Source of the DNA: Cymbomonas tetramitiformis
Taxonomy: Eukaryota > Chlorophyta > Pyramimonadophyceae > Pyramimonadales > Pyramimonadaceae
NCBI GenBank assembly: GCA_001247695.2
Contig: LGRX02015883.1
Coordinates: 24,022 to 41,773, forward strand
Direction: 5' to 3'
DNA length: 17,752 nt
The notes under the pieces were generated by a model, which saw only the letters and a list, made by a program, of their open reading frames with translations, did no database searches and had not been told where the DNA came from. Below are positions 1 through 8,839 of this stretch, piece after piece (within the stretch, counting starts at the first letter, position 1; each line of letters begins with the position of its first letter). A program made the translations under genes and the position numbers.

Positions 1-112
1 GTGATGAGGGGCTCTTACGGTGCGAGGTGTTTAGAAGGTGTGATGAGGGTCGCTGATACTGCATGGCTCGGAGATGGTGCAATGAGGGCCGCTGACGGTA
101 CGGGATGTGCAG
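1..112. repeat. 39-bp intronic minisatellite, three copies
   Basis: Three degenerate copies of a 39-bp unit start at about 1, 40 and 79. Each opens with GTGATGAGGG or GCAATGAGGG and continues with a GCTGAYRSTRC-like stretch. The array runs up to an AG at 111-112, which looks like the 3' splice site of the first visible multicopper-oxidase exon, so it is probably intronic. The left end is cut by the window. Confidence 0.6.
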
Positions 113-430
113 AACGTGGACGCGGACAACACCTTTACGCTGCAATTTCGCGGAGGTGGGGGCGGATGCACCATCAATGACTTAAGTTTCCCCGGCCACG
201 ACGAGTCAGATGCGCTGCATACGATGCCGGTGGGCACGGTGGAGGAGTGGACGGTCAGCGGCCTTGGGGGTCACCCATGGCACCTTCACATTAACCCATA
301 TCAGCTTGTGATGGTGAACGACGCCTCCGAAACTGGGTATCTTGCGGTCGGTGACTGGCATGATGTGTTGTACAATACCGACGGCCGAACTATTGTGAGG
401 TTTCAAACTGATCGCTTTACCGGACAGAAG
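113..430 (+). CDS. Multicopper oxidase (laccase/ferroxidase-like), internal exon of the third cupredoxin domain
   Basis: This exon encodes part of the C-terminal cupredoxin domain of a multicopper oxidase. Such enzymes oxidise phenols or metals at a type 1 copper and reduce O2 to water at a trinuclear centre; they are usually secreted or face the cell surface. The diagnostic HPWHLH motif, with trinuclear-centre and T1 ligands, is at 272-289. It is preceded by a typical strand, MPVGTVEEWTVSG, and followed by INPYQLV. The frame is open from before 107, but the start is not in the window; the exon probably begins after the AG at 111-112. It ends at RFQTDRFTGQK before a GTGCGT donor at 431, in phase 0. 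Family assignment is secure from the copper motifs. The subclass (laccase, ferroxidase or bilirubin-oxidase type) cannot be set from this fragment. Confidence 0.9.
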
Positions 431-603
431 GTGCGTCACGCGCTTCCCACTCTGCAACCTTGCTTCTCCTTCTGCTGTTGGAGATATACGAGGTGCGGCA
501 ACTGTCCTAAGATACATCTGAGAAGCATGGACCGCGGTGGAAAGGCAGCAGAATGGTGGATATGCATTACTCACTTGCTGCAGAGTGGGCCATGTGGCGT
601 CAG
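431..603 (+). other. Spliceosomal intron between multicopper-oxidase exons
   Basis: The intron starts GTGCGT at 431 and ends CAG at 601-603. Removing it joins TGQK to VIHCHF, which matches the spacing of the family pattern (TG-two residues-VIHCHF) exactly, in phase 0. An alternative AG upstream at about 580 would add residues that the family does not have. Confidence 0.75.
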
Positions 604-735
604 GTGATTCACTGTCATTTCCTACCGCATGAAGACCAGGGGTGCATGGCTACAACCATGATCACAGGCACCGAGGGTACTCCCGGAAGGGTGATCAGTA
701 CCGATACCACTCCTTTTGTCACCACTGTAAATCCT
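604..735 (+). CDS. Multicopper oxidase, C-terminal copper-site exon
   Basis: The exon opens with VIHCHFLPHEDQGCM. The segment at 610-648 holds the HCH cluster, the second T1 histidine four residues on, and the axial methionine. After the copper site the frame reads ATTMITGTEG and a short Ser/Thr-rich stretch, then enters the C-rich DNA at about 730. The better-supported Ser-Pro frame downstream is in another phase. A small unrecognised intron or an indel must therefore lie between about 650 and 760; no convincing splice pair was found. Together with the previous exon this gives all ligands expected of the third domain, so the enzyme's C-terminal copper site looks intact. Confidence 0.85.
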
Positions 736-744
736 CCACCATCT

Positions 745-1189
745 CCACCTCCCCAAGCCCACCCCCGCCTTCCCCCCTCTCCCCACCTTCACCGTCACCT
801 CCACCCCCTGTCACCACCTCCTCCGTCACCTCACTCCCACCTTCCCACCTCCACCCTCCCCATCCAGTCCTCCACCCTCCATCCCCCTCCTGCCCACTTC
901 AGCCTCACCACCCCCTCCATCTCCCCACTCTCCCTCCATCCCCCTCACCACCTCCACCTCTTCCACCTCCCCTTCTCCACCACACCACCTTGCCTTCACC
1001 GCCGCCACCTTTTCTCACCTCCCCCTTCTCCCCACCCACCGTCGCTCCTCCTCCTTCTCCACCACCACCATACCTCCACCACTTGCTCCTAGTCCTTCTC
1101 CACCACCACCGCCCACCACCATCCCCTCCATCCCCCCACCCCTTCCCTCCCCCAAGCCCATCCCCTCCATCCCCTCCTTCAACTCCAAG
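745..1189 (+). CDS. Ser/Pro-rich (SPPPP) extracellular tail, first exon part
   Basis: A C-rich stretch encodes repeated SPPPP, PPSPSPPPP and PPSPPS in the frame whose codons begin at multiples of three. This is the composition of hydroxyproline-rich cell-wall or matrix proteins of green algae (extensin and pherophorin type). The frame was chosen because the exon end at 1189 splices in phase 2 to the downstream exon and keeps an SPPP reading (codon AG+C, Ser). The neighbouring frame is also open to 1092 and is His/Leu-rich; in such DNA open frames arise easily, so frame choice rests on the splice. It may be the C-terminal extension of the oxidase or a separate gene. Confidence 0.45.
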
Positions 1190-1386
1190 GTAAGGAAGAA
1201 TTTAAGCTTAGGAGACGTGCAGGCAGTCACTTCCCACACACGGCATTTCTTCACTTTAAAACTAGGGTCTTGAACATGCTATGTATGCTCATCAGCCGAT
1301 TGGCTATTCATGGTTGGACGGATGCATGCATGTAAGCATCGGTGGATGCTGCTTCTGACGATCCGATGCTTGTATTTTCTTGGCAG
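1190..1386 (+). other. Intron inside the Pro-rich region
   Basis: The donor is AAG|GTAAGGAAG at 1190. The acceptor is TTGTATTTTCTTGGCAG ending at 1386, with a clear pyrimidine tract. The 197-bp intron is not C-rich, in strong contrast to both flanks, and its removal joins two Ser-Pro frames in phase. This is the best intron in the window. Confidence 0.8.
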
Positions 1387-2030
1387 CCCACCTCCAAAAA
1401 CATGTATCGACCTCGGTGATTGCTCGCCACCTCCCCCTTCGCCTCCTCCACCCCCATCCCTTCCACCTCCATCTCCATCATCTCCTCCCCCCCAAATCCA
1501 CCACCTCCGACCCCCACCGCCTCGACCGCCACCGCCCTCTCCGTACCCTCCCCATCTCCGCCTTCCCCACCTCGCCCACCACCAACCCCACCACCACCCT
1601 CACCGTCTCCCACCTTCGCCACCACCGCCATCTCCGCTCCACCAAGTCCCTCCTTCCCCGCCTTCCCCTGCCAGTTGTATCGAGCGCGGTGACTGTTCCC
1701 CACCCCCACCATCCCTCCTCCTCCGCCTTCACCCCTCACCATCCACCGCCACTCCCTCCACCTTGCCCATCTCCGCCACCTCCATCACCATCTGCCTCCT
1801 CCCCTCCCCTCCACCATCTCCCCACCGCCCAGACCATCTGCACCCCCACCCTCACCACCACCTTCTCCACCTCCGCCAAGTCCACCTTCTCCACCATCAC
1901 CGCCCCTGCTTCTTGTATTGTGCCTTGGGGACTGCTCCCACCCCCACCTTCACCCCCACCTTACCCCCGTCTCTCCCTCCTCCGCCCCTCCCCATCCCCA
2001 CCTCCTGCACCGCCGCCGCCTCCTGGTATG
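1387..2030 (+). CDS. Ser/Pro-rich extracellular protein segment with repeated Cys-Ile-x-x-Gly-Asp-Cys spacers
   Basis: The exon begins SPPPKTCIDLGDCSPPPPSP. A second PASCIERGDCSPPPP lies near 1670-1710. A third, damaged copy (PASCIVPWG, then GDCS in a shifted frame) lies near 1905-1935. So a short motif with two cysteines, C-I-x-x-G-D-C, punctuates the proline blocks about every 240-270 bp. The Ser-Pro reading changes frame between about 1740 and 1900, and again in the third motif, so either more introns or several indels are present and the reading is not continuous. The end near 2030 is where C-richness stops. Matrix or cell-wall role is inferred from composition only. Confidence 0.45.
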
Positions 2031-2098
2031 ATCACCATCGCCCATCCACCTGCCTCATGCTTAGCTTTGGTGCTGCAATGCCTTGTTGCACGCCGAAG

Positions 2099-2197
2099 GG
2101 GGATTCCAATTGATGCCCACCAAAGTCCCTTTCATGGATTTCTTTCGAAAGGGGGACTCCAATTGATGCCCACCAACGTCCCTTTCATAGATTTGCA
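2099..2197. repeat. 54-bp direct repeat, two copies
   Basis: A unit beginning GGGGGAYTCCAATTGATGCC occurs at 2099 and 2153 with only a few differences, each followed by a CCAAMGTCCCTTTCATRGATT stretch. Confidence 0.75.
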
Positions 2198-2215
2198 GTG
2201 CCCTCACATGAAATT

Positions 2216-2314
2216 CCAATGGTACAACTTGCGTCATTCATCCAGAGTCCAATGGTACAACTTGCGTCATTCATCCAGAATGCAATGGTACAACTTGCGT
2301 CATTCATCCAGAAT
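2216..2314. repeat. 33-bp minisatellite, three copies
   Basis: Three near-identical 33-bp copies start at 2216, 2249 and 2282. The core is CAATGGTACAACTTGCGTCA followed by TTCATCCAGA. The unit is a multiple of three, so reading frames run through it as 11-residue repeats, but no flanking coding support is visible. Confidence 0.9.
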
Positions 2315-2691
2315 CACCGCGATGGCCGCAGGCCGGACGGTCCGGCAACAGTGCGAGCACTACATGCTTGTTCCGAGTGTGTTATCAGTAATTGCGCCTC
2401 TTCGGTTTAGACTCCATGTTTGCAGGATACACTGCCTCGATTTCCTGCGTCAGGTTGACGAGGGCGCGTGAAGGGCTAAATCTTGGAGCAAAATGTGTTG
2501 CCATTTTGAGAATGGAATCTCGGGATACGACACAATGGGTGGGCATCGAGGGTGGACTTTTGGAGCTAGATATGATGGATGAATGTCAAAGGTTGAATCT
2601 TTGATTAAGATGACGGGAAGACATCGAGTATAGAACTTCATATCGATGCAGAGCGCACAGCGAGGATAGTATCTCGGCGCAAGGTGACAAT
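2315..2691. other. No gene recognised; weak internal repeats
   Basis: No convincing coding or RNA gene was found. Degenerate echoes of one segment (forms of GAATCTTKGAKTAAG near 2595 and 2708, and ATCTCGG-GATAC like stretches) suggest decayed tandem duplications. Confidence 0.4.
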
Positions 2692-3270
2692 ATGCTATTG
2701 CGCATCGAATCTTGGAGTAAGTTGACAAGTAGGCTTCGATATTTAACTTATGGAGCTGCATGTGTTGGGCGAACATGGATGATTATTTCGCAGAGCTCGA
2801 TTTTACATGCAAACGGGGTTCGGTTGGTGACAGATCGCGCATTCGGCGTTTTGCTGCAAGAAGCAGTGTATTTCACAATCAGGTTCGCTGATTTGTTGGC
2901 GTCGGAGCTCACGGACAGTGACATCGAAGAGTACGAAAGGGTGGTTCATGACCATGCGCGCTCGGTGCACGTCCTGACTGAGTCGCACAAGGAGGACTGG
3001 GACGGGCACGTGCTCTATGCGCGGGTGCATGACATCAGGGAAGGAAGTGCTGTCTTCAATACATCGGTAACAAGCCTAAGTGCTCTCAACCTTCCCGTGG
3101 GATATGCTTCTCGGGATCTTGCCACTCAAAAGGAACCCTATATTGGCTTTCAAGCTCCCCGCACGGCATGCTATCGAATCGCGGGTATGAACCGCTCAGC
3201 CACCTTGGTAGCATGTTGCATTACCGAAAGAGCTAACGTTGTTTTGGAAGTATCTTTGACGGGCCTCTGA
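2692..3270 (+). CDS. Unassigned reading frame; faint resemblance to the end of FAD-dependent monooxygenases
   Basis: A 192-codon ATG frame ends in TGA at 3268-3270. Its first 40 codons look repeat-derived. From about residue 41 it reads TDRAFGVLLQEAVYFTIRFA, then DLLASELTDSDIEEYERVV and HARSVHVLTES. The spacing of a D-x-A-F start, a helix ending F-A-D-L-L-A, then an E-x-Y-x-R helix recalls the C-terminal part of FAD-binding monooxygenases (GDAA-to-YERxR region). The first glycine and the usual glycine-rich loop are absent and the last 80 residues match nothing recognised. It may be one exon of a larger gene, a remnant, or chance. Function is not assigned. Confidence 0.3.
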   Translation: MLLRIESWSKLTSRLRYLTYGAACVGRTWMIISQSSILHANGVRLVTDRAFGVLLQEAVYFTIRFADLLASELTDSDIEEYERVVHDHARSVHVLTESHKEDWDGHVLYARVHDIREGSAVFNTSVTSLSALNLPVGYASRDLATQKEPYIGFQAPRTACYRIAGMNRSATLVACCITERANVVLEVSLTGL

Positions 3271-3380
3271 CTGTTAGGTACACCGATGGCCGCCGATCGA
3301 AATATGGAAAGGTGGAACTCTTTTGATGAGTCACGCGACATTTTCCTGTATTGATCAGCCTATACCTAGTCTAGAGCGCC

Positions 3381-3505
3381 TGCAAGCTTGACACCTGGCT
3401 TGTTCTGCAAGCTTGCCACCTGGCTTGTTCTGCAAGCTTGCCACCTGGCTTCTTCTGCAAGCTTGCCACCTGGCTTCTTCTGCAAGCTTGCCACCTGGCT
3501 TCTTT
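3381..3505. repeat. 25-bp minisatellite, five copies
   Basis: Five copies of a 25-bp unit with core TGCAAGCTTGCCACCTGGCT start at 3381, 3406, 3431, 3456 and 3481. Variation is limited to one base in the first copy and a G/C alternation near the unit end. Each unit contains a HindIII site. Confidence 0.95.
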
Positions 3506-4125
3506 CCGAATGTTCCTTTCCCGATTTACCCCGAGGACCCGGTTTGATGGCGCCATAAGCGGCCCTAGTCTTTTTCTCGACTCCTTGTAGGCACCAAGCT
3601 TAGGGAAGTGGGAGGAAGGGTAGCAAGAAGAGAGGCACATGGTCCGGTGCCACGCTTCCCTTTGACGTGGTATCTCGTTTTACTTGCCATCCTTCACCCG
3701 AGCCTTGCAGCTGCTGTCTTCCCCTACTTCTTTCTGCACGCCCTCTGCTAATGTGGTGCATTAAGCCAAGGACTTCTTGTAAGAGAATGCTTCCACTTAG
3801 TGTATGTGAGTGGTCGAGGACGCTGCAACGTCGCCGGCAATGATGAAGGATCATTGAATGAGCGGTTAGTTTGGTTCAAAGGGTTTAGCCCGCCCCTCAA
3901 GGATGTCCGTGCATGCCCATCCATGCCAGAGCTTGGCGAATAGTCCTAATAGTATCACTTGCGAGGAGTCTGAAGATTGCATCAAAAGGATTTCTCTTGA
4001 TTAAGAACCGTCACAATTGCCGAAGTACACTGCAAGTGAATTCCATTAAAAGAATAACTTCATTTGTTCTAAGGGGGTTACTTTCCCTGTGCTAAGCGAG
4101 TTGATTGTTTCTTGGAAGTCCACTG
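3506..4125. other. Intergenic, nothing recognised
   Basis: About 600 bp were read on both strands. No gene, RNA or repeat could be supported. Confidence 0.4.
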
Positions 4126-4220
4126 GAGTCTCTCTGAGTCTTTCTGAGTCTCTCTGAGTCTCTCTGAGTCTTTCTGAGTCTTTTTGCGTCTCTCTGAGTC
4201 TTTCTGAGTCTTTTTGCGTC
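4126..4220. repeat. 10-bp tandem array (GAGTCTCTCT type), about 9.5 copies
   Basis: Units of GAGTCTCTCT, GAGTCTTTCT and GCGTCTCTCT follow one another without gaps. Because the unit is 10 bp, 30 bp gives ten residues; on the - strand all frames stay open and read as a Lys/Asp/Ser/Glu/Arg-rich decamer of the type KDSERLRETQ. No independent evidence of translation is visible. Confidence 0.9.
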
Positions 4221-4482
4221 CGGTCACAAAGGAACGGAGATGTACTGGGCCGGGTTTGACAAGGCACACGCAAAACAGAGCTACGGCTCCGAAGGCCACG
4301 GATCCTAAATGCTGTATATGTCATCTCTCGACTGCCACACCGCATCAATCTGTTCGTACAGTGCCATCAGGTGTCGTCGAGTCAGTTCTCTAGAGAAAAC
4401 CATAAAAATTCCACTCCCTTCGAATTTGCTCATTTCTCTTAATCAAGACAAATCACATTTGCCATGTCGTAGAGATCTCTCG

Positions 4483-5466
4483 TCACACTGCCTCGAAGTC
4501 TGCAGTTGCAAGCGAGTACCCTGTCAGTCTCATCGTCTGCTGCATCGTGGCGAGCCAACCAAAATTCCTCCGCATGTGCTCATCTGCCACCGCCGTCCAG
4601 TCGGATCGATTTACCCCGTGCACAGCCGACAACAGCTGTGCCCATCCACCAAAGAAGCACACCCTCTCGAGGGGCGCACTGACAGCCCGTGCACATGTAG
4701 CAGCCCCCTTCCGAGTGCTGTGCCCCACAGTGCCCCCCTACCGGCGCTGTACAAGAGAAAGCCCCGAAGGCATGCTTAAGCCAGGTCTCCCCGAGGGACC
4801 CTGGCCCCTGAGCACGGCTCTCCCCAAGGAGCCGCCAGAAACTGTCCGTGGGCTCCACCGAGCCCCGATGCGATGCCCACACCTCCAAGAGCTCCCGCGA
4901 CCCCCGCACTGCAGTCAGCAGGATCGCCGGTCGGCGCTTCGTCCACACCTGCTGCCGCCCCTTCTCCTTCCCCAGCACGAAGGTGACCTGCCCGCCTACA
5001 AGCGCCGCATCCTGCTGCAGCAGGCCGCTCCCCGTCTCGGGGCCGCCAAAGGTAAAAAAGAAACGCCACCACCGTGTATGTGCACCATCTCAACAGGCTC
5101 GAGCTCTCCCGGCTTCCGCCCCACTTCCCCTCCGCTTCCGCCACGTCCGCTCAGTCTCCCGTGTCCCGGCCTTAGCGAGGTCCTGGGCCTGCACAGAGGC
5201 CCTGCCCTCCAGCATCCTCACCACCGAGCGGTCCTTCGCCGCCTGCCGTACCCGAGGCCTTCGTAGTAGTTGTTGATGGCTGAGGTAAGGCTGCATGCTA
5301 CCCGTCGCCACTGACCCCTACCGTAGCATCGCTCCCGTGTACAGGAGCAACACGCCTCTTCCTTGACGGACAACTGAGAAACTCTTTGCCCCTCATGGGA
5401 GCACATGAAGGCCAGGGCTTTCGGCCGGTAGTCACCTCGGGTAGATTTACCCAGGGCCGCCTGCAT
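4483..5466 (-). pseudogene. DIRS tyrosine recombinase, broken
   Basis: The N-terminal SAM-like region begins near 5466 with GKSTRGDYRPKALAF and continues SAINNYYEGLGY. A helix RSVVRMLEGRASVQAQ follows in another frame. LLRWCTYTVVAFLF near 5080 starts the catalytic domain. In the frame from 4728, HSTRKGAATCARA supplies the HxxR box and ERVCFFGGWAQ the next conserved block. The region where the catalytic tyrosine is expected, just after AVH, reads GVNRSDW and has no tyrosine, and the first arginine block is disrupted. Several frame changes plus the absent nucleophile make this copy inactive. Confidence 0.8.
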
Positions 5467-5713
5467 GGCTCCTGATCACAATCTCGGTCTCCTGGTTCTC
5501 ACCCAATTGAGCTCTCCACCAATCACCAAGCGCCGAGCCCCATTCCCAAGGCTCCCCTGCTCCCCTGCTTGTGCCCCGAGGGGAGTAGGGTTTGGTGTGT
5601 CGCATTGTCAAGACGGAGGACCTTCCCGGCACCACGTCACCTGAGACCTCGGCCTCCGTGCCTAGGTACCACGCATCGTCTCCCTGCCAGTGCACCTCTA
5701 GCCGCATGCCCAC
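5447..5713 (-). pseudogene. Tudor-like domain segment of the DIRS-like element
   Basis: The frame from 5713 starts MGMRLEVHWQGDDAWYLGTE and continues AEVSGDVV. The pattern G-x-x-L/V-E-V-x-W-x-x-D-x-x-W-Y-x-G-x-V is that of small Tudor-like barrels, often followed by a V-x-Y-D-D-G strand. That last strand is not readable in frame, which suggests an indel near 5620. Tudor-like folds bind methylated residues or nucleic acid; a targeting role in the element is possible but is inference. Confidence 0.5.
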
Positions 5714-5771
5714 CCTGGTGCGGGCCGCACGCGAAGGGTTAGCCCGGCATCCCTGTAAGTAGCCGAAGGGT

Positions 5772-6100
5772 TTAAAACCCTAAAAACATGAGTAATGCTG
5801 ATGATGACCCGGCCAGCCGTCCGGGAGTGAAGAAGTCCCGCCTCCGTGGTATGGATAGCACCTCGGAGGAAGCTTTTGATCCCACGACCGCCCGTGGCTG
5901 TGGGCCACTTTCCCGCAGCGTCTGCACCACCTGGTTGAGCAATCCCCAAGGCGGGTTCACCCAGCTGCTCTCCCCGGGCCGGCAGGGAGCCAGCAAGTCG
6001 ATTCCCATCGCACCTCCGGGTCTTGACACTGGGGGGAATCCCTGGGCAGCCGGGCGGAGATGTCGGACGCGAAGCAGTCCACGATGTGCTTCCCCGACTG
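5772..6100 (-). pseudogene. DIRS methyltransferase-like segment (NPPW motif), fragmentary
   Basis: About 6100-6035 reads HIVDCFASDISARLPR, the block that precedes the methyltransferase region in DIRS polyproteins. The frame from 6029 then gives GESSWVNPPWGLLNQVVQTL with NPPW at 5946-5957, followed by a VLSIPRRRDFFTPGRLAG segment. NPPW belongs to the [DN]PP[FYW] catalytic motif of N6-adenine methyltransferases; the role of this domain in DIRS elements is not established. Frames change between the blocks, so no intact enzyme is made here. Confidence 0.7.
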
Positions 6101-6435
6101 GACGAATCAGTGGCGGTTCAGCGGCCAGTCGTCCAGGTCCTGGTCTCGTGAGCTCCAGTGAGTATCACGAGTAGGTGGCACTGCTAAGCACACCAACTGC
6201 CACAGCTCTGTGACGCGAGCTACCTCCCGCGCAGCAATCCACCGCGGGCCCCCGAATCACCGAGCTCCGCAGATGTCTCGCGCCTGCCGGGATCTTTCCC
6301 ATCCCTCGGCAGGTGGAAGGTCGCCTTGAACTGCTGCCGTGTCCGCCTCCAGCCTCAAGTGCTTCACCAACTACGCCAGTTACCAGAACCCCTTCTGCTC
6401 GGTCCGCTCGATTCCCAAGCGGTGGAGGATCTGGG

Positions 6436-6960
6436 TCACCATCTCACCGCACCCGCAGGGCCTCCGCCTCGCTGCAGCAGAGCACCAGGAAGTCGTCCAT
6501 GTAGGGTGATATCCTTCCCCCTGTCACCTGTGCTGGCTTCTCCAGCCCCCCGTGGCGCCGGCTGACCAGCCAGCGGCGCCGTCTGCCCCCCGGCGCAGCT
6601 TTGGCAGTGCTGCGAAGCATGCGGCGCCCGAATGCATTCCACCACCCGCACGACCTTCACGAAGATCCCCGGGGAGTCGTTCCACGCGAAGAGCAGGACT
6701 GGGCACTGCAGCAGCTCCCCCCTCGGGTGGATCTGCATGCTCTGCTGGTGAGCCGGGTGGATCCCAGCTATGTGGTACCCGTCCTGTAGGTCGAAGGAGA
6801 ACGAAGCACCAAAGCTCGCAGTCGGAAAAGCCACTTCACGCTCTCCTGGTGGAGATGTTGAAGTGCGTCCCCCTTGGGCGCAGCCTCCCCGGGGCACTGC
6901 CAGATGCACTGACTGACGGAACCCTTCGAAACCAGCCAACCAGCTGACACCTCGAGCCAC
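6436..6960 (-). pseudogene. DIRS-like reverse transcriptase, broken
   Basis: The frame from 6960 contains SFSFDLQDGYHIAGIHP (FDLQDGYH at 6772-6795), GELLQCPVLLFAWNDSPGIF and a KVVRVVECIR helix. These are the palm blocks typical of DIRS and related reverse transcriptases, in which the FDLxDGYH aspartate is catalytic. The catalytic YMDD lies at 6492-6503 but in a different frame, reading SPYMDDFLVLC; the frame carrying the first blocks reads past it as unrelated residues. At least one indel therefore separates the first aspartate from the YMDD pair. An upstream block in another frame (6900-6790: LQHLHQESVKWLFRL) matches the usual pre-palm helix, giving a further shift. Confidence 0.85.
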
Positions 6961-6963
6961 CGG

Positions 6964-7430
6964 GGGGTGTGCCAGCAGAGTCTGCTCACTCGGTTACCCG
7001 GAGACTTGACACGCGCTATCACAATGATCGGCACATACTGTCATCAATGCAAGTTGAATTCGGTTTAAGATGTGTCAAAGTAGGCGGTATCTTGTCACGG
7101 CCCCGCCTTGTTCTTGGATGATGCTCCCGACTAAAATTCTCTATGCGGCCCGTGCGAGCGAGGCACAAAAAGCCCCCCGGGCCGGGTAGATTCCACTTGT
7201 CTGATGTACAGCTGAAAAGTTCCTGAGTGCTTCGCACATCCACCGGGATGATGGTGAGATGATTCACGTCCAAGCCCTGCGTGCCCCAACTTCTCTGCCG
7301 CGGGTCGCGTAGATTCCATCTGTCTTGCGTGCAACTGAAACGTTCCTGAATGCTTCTTGCATCCACTGGGATGACGGTATGCTGGATTTTGTCGGCGGAC
7401 CTCAGTCCACTCGGTGCGTGCGTGTGCTTT
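6964..7430. repeat. Composite dispersed repeat, copy 1
   Basis: Block B (GTGCCAGCAG, then CTCACTCGGTTACCCGG) is followed by GGTATCTTGTCACGGCCCCG at about 7092. Two block A copies, with a TAGATTCCAYYTGTCT lead about 123 bp apart (7188, 7311), end in CATCCACYGGGATGAYGG. The same B-then-A order recurs at 8889-9268. The DIRS-like element ends where this copy starts. Confidence 0.6.
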
Positions 7431-8590
7431 GCGCAGGTGCTATTTCCCATCACGTATTTGGACTCTGGCGCATCTTCCTGGAGCAACATGGTGAGAGACA
7501 GCCCAGCGGATGTGGTGAGAAACAGCACCAAGTTCTCAAATGCAGGAGCGGTGTCCTCCTCCGACGTCTCACGAACCATCGCCGTGGTAAAGGAGGTGCA
7601 ACTCCCCGTAACCCCTCCATCGTGTCACTTGTTTGTCCCTATGAAAAGTGACTGTCCAGGTGGCACTTCTCTTCTTTAAAAAAAAAGGTGGCGCATATCG
7701 CATCCAGTCTGCTGTGTGCAGAGCATGGTGGCGCGGCAGTCTCCTGAGGAAACAAGTAGATTGAGCGGTGCGACCGTGTGCATGGATCCAGCTGCCCCCG
7801 CCCCCGCCATCGACACCACCACCAATGCCATCACCACCTTCCCAAACTTTAGCATCACCTCCACCACCATCCCCGCCGACGGCGGACGGCCTCACTTACT
7901 CCCCGCCAACGATTGCGAATGAAAGCAGCGCCTATGATTGTACGGGGTTTTCACTCATTCACCTAGCTAGCACCATCGCGGTAATTCTTGTGGCATGCAC
8001 GATGTAGATGTTGGCGCAAGGTTGATGAGTATGCACCAATACTTGGGGAGGGGATACCTTACTCGATTAGGTCATGGTGTGCATGACGGCTCATAAATCA
8101 CTCAGAAATATGGATTCTTTACTGATACATTCGCCTTTCGTTTCAGATTCATTATTCATGATTCATTATTATACATTAACAGAACAACGCAGCGAAGGGG
8201 CTCTGTAATATCTTATTCGGTTTGAGGGGACTCTCCCATCTCGGCATGTACCAGTGCTTTGTGGTGGGCCAGAGTTGATATTTACAAGTCTTGCCATCTT
8301 GTGCAGCCATGTGGCAGCCTGCGCGCTGCTGGGGCTGTGCTTCGGCTGTGCAGCCATCTGACACGCTATGGTCTTGGTAGCGGTGGCTGCCACCTGTCAT
8401 CTGCAATTTGCGCGGTACACTCTGATTCTCCCGGACAAGAGGCGGTCCCCTTGTGTGGATGCTCTCTAAGGGTGGCCCTGGGAAGGGCGTTCACGGGCAC
8501 AGTAGAGGCGATGCGTCTCGGTGGTTGAGTCCTCCATCCGTGCTCGCTGTGCAGTGGCACCCTGGAGGGCACAGGGTGGGGGTGGATCTC
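7431..8590. other. Intergenic, no gene recognised
   Basis: No coding or RNA gene could be supported. The stretch holds an A9 run at 7678-7686, a short C/A-rich segment at about 7790-7880 that produces spurious Pro-rich frames, and otherwise mixed sequence. Confidence 0.4.
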
Positions 8591-8599
8591 CTCAAAGGC

Positions 8600-8815
8600 A
8601 TTTGGTGATGCACCTCAGCGGAAGGATCATGCTCCGTTCCCATTGGTGGGGTGAGCCCGTGCGGCGTGCATCTCCTAGGCTCTCACGCACCATGTTCACT
8701 GGGGTAACTTGGTACATCTGCGAGCAGTGCGTGCATGTGTGGCGTGCGGCTATTGGGCTCTTGCGCACCATCTTCGTTTCAGTGATTTGGTGCGCCTGCC
8801 GGTGGGGCGTGTAAG
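8600..8815. repeat. Degenerate tandem repeat, about 80-110 bp unit
   Basis: Three decayed units each end in a form of CTTGGTRCAYCTGC or TTTGGTGATGCAC, at about 8600, 8709 and 8788. The last two units share CTCACGCACCATGTTC and CTTGCGCACCATCTTC. Identity is moderate. Confidence 0.45.
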
Positions 8816-8839
8816 TGTGAATAGGCTGCATTCATGGCA

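Larger units (their letters stand above)
4483..7034 (-). mobile_element. Degenerate DIRS-type tyrosine-recombinase retrotransposon
   Basis: Reading down the - strand, the order is reverse transcriptase (to about 6440), a methyltransferase-like segment with NPPW (6029-5772), a Tudor-like segment (5713-5600), then a tyrosine recombinase (5466-4483). RT, RNase H, methyltransferase and tyrosine recombinase is the layout of DIRS elements, as opposed to LTR elements that carry a DDE integrase. The copy is dead: the reading frame changes many times and stops interrupt it. Only about 360 bp lie between YMDD and the pre-methyltransferase block, too little for the RT thumb plus RNase H, so an internal deletion is likely. 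Ends were not defined; the 5' side meets a dispersed repeat at about 6964. The presence of DIRS fits a green algal genome. Confidence 0.8.

Noticed and set aside
3381..4220. CRISPR-like regular repeats
   Set aside because: Units are contiguous without unique spacers; the DNA is eukaryotic.
4046..4348. 100-codon - strand frame with KDSERLRETQ repeats as a gene
   Set aside because: The open frame is explained by the 10-bp array. Flanking residues show no domain or splice support.
4547..5276. Long + strand Pro/Arg-rich frames over the DIRS region
   Set aside because: They are antisense to the recombinase remnants, which match the family blocks in order.
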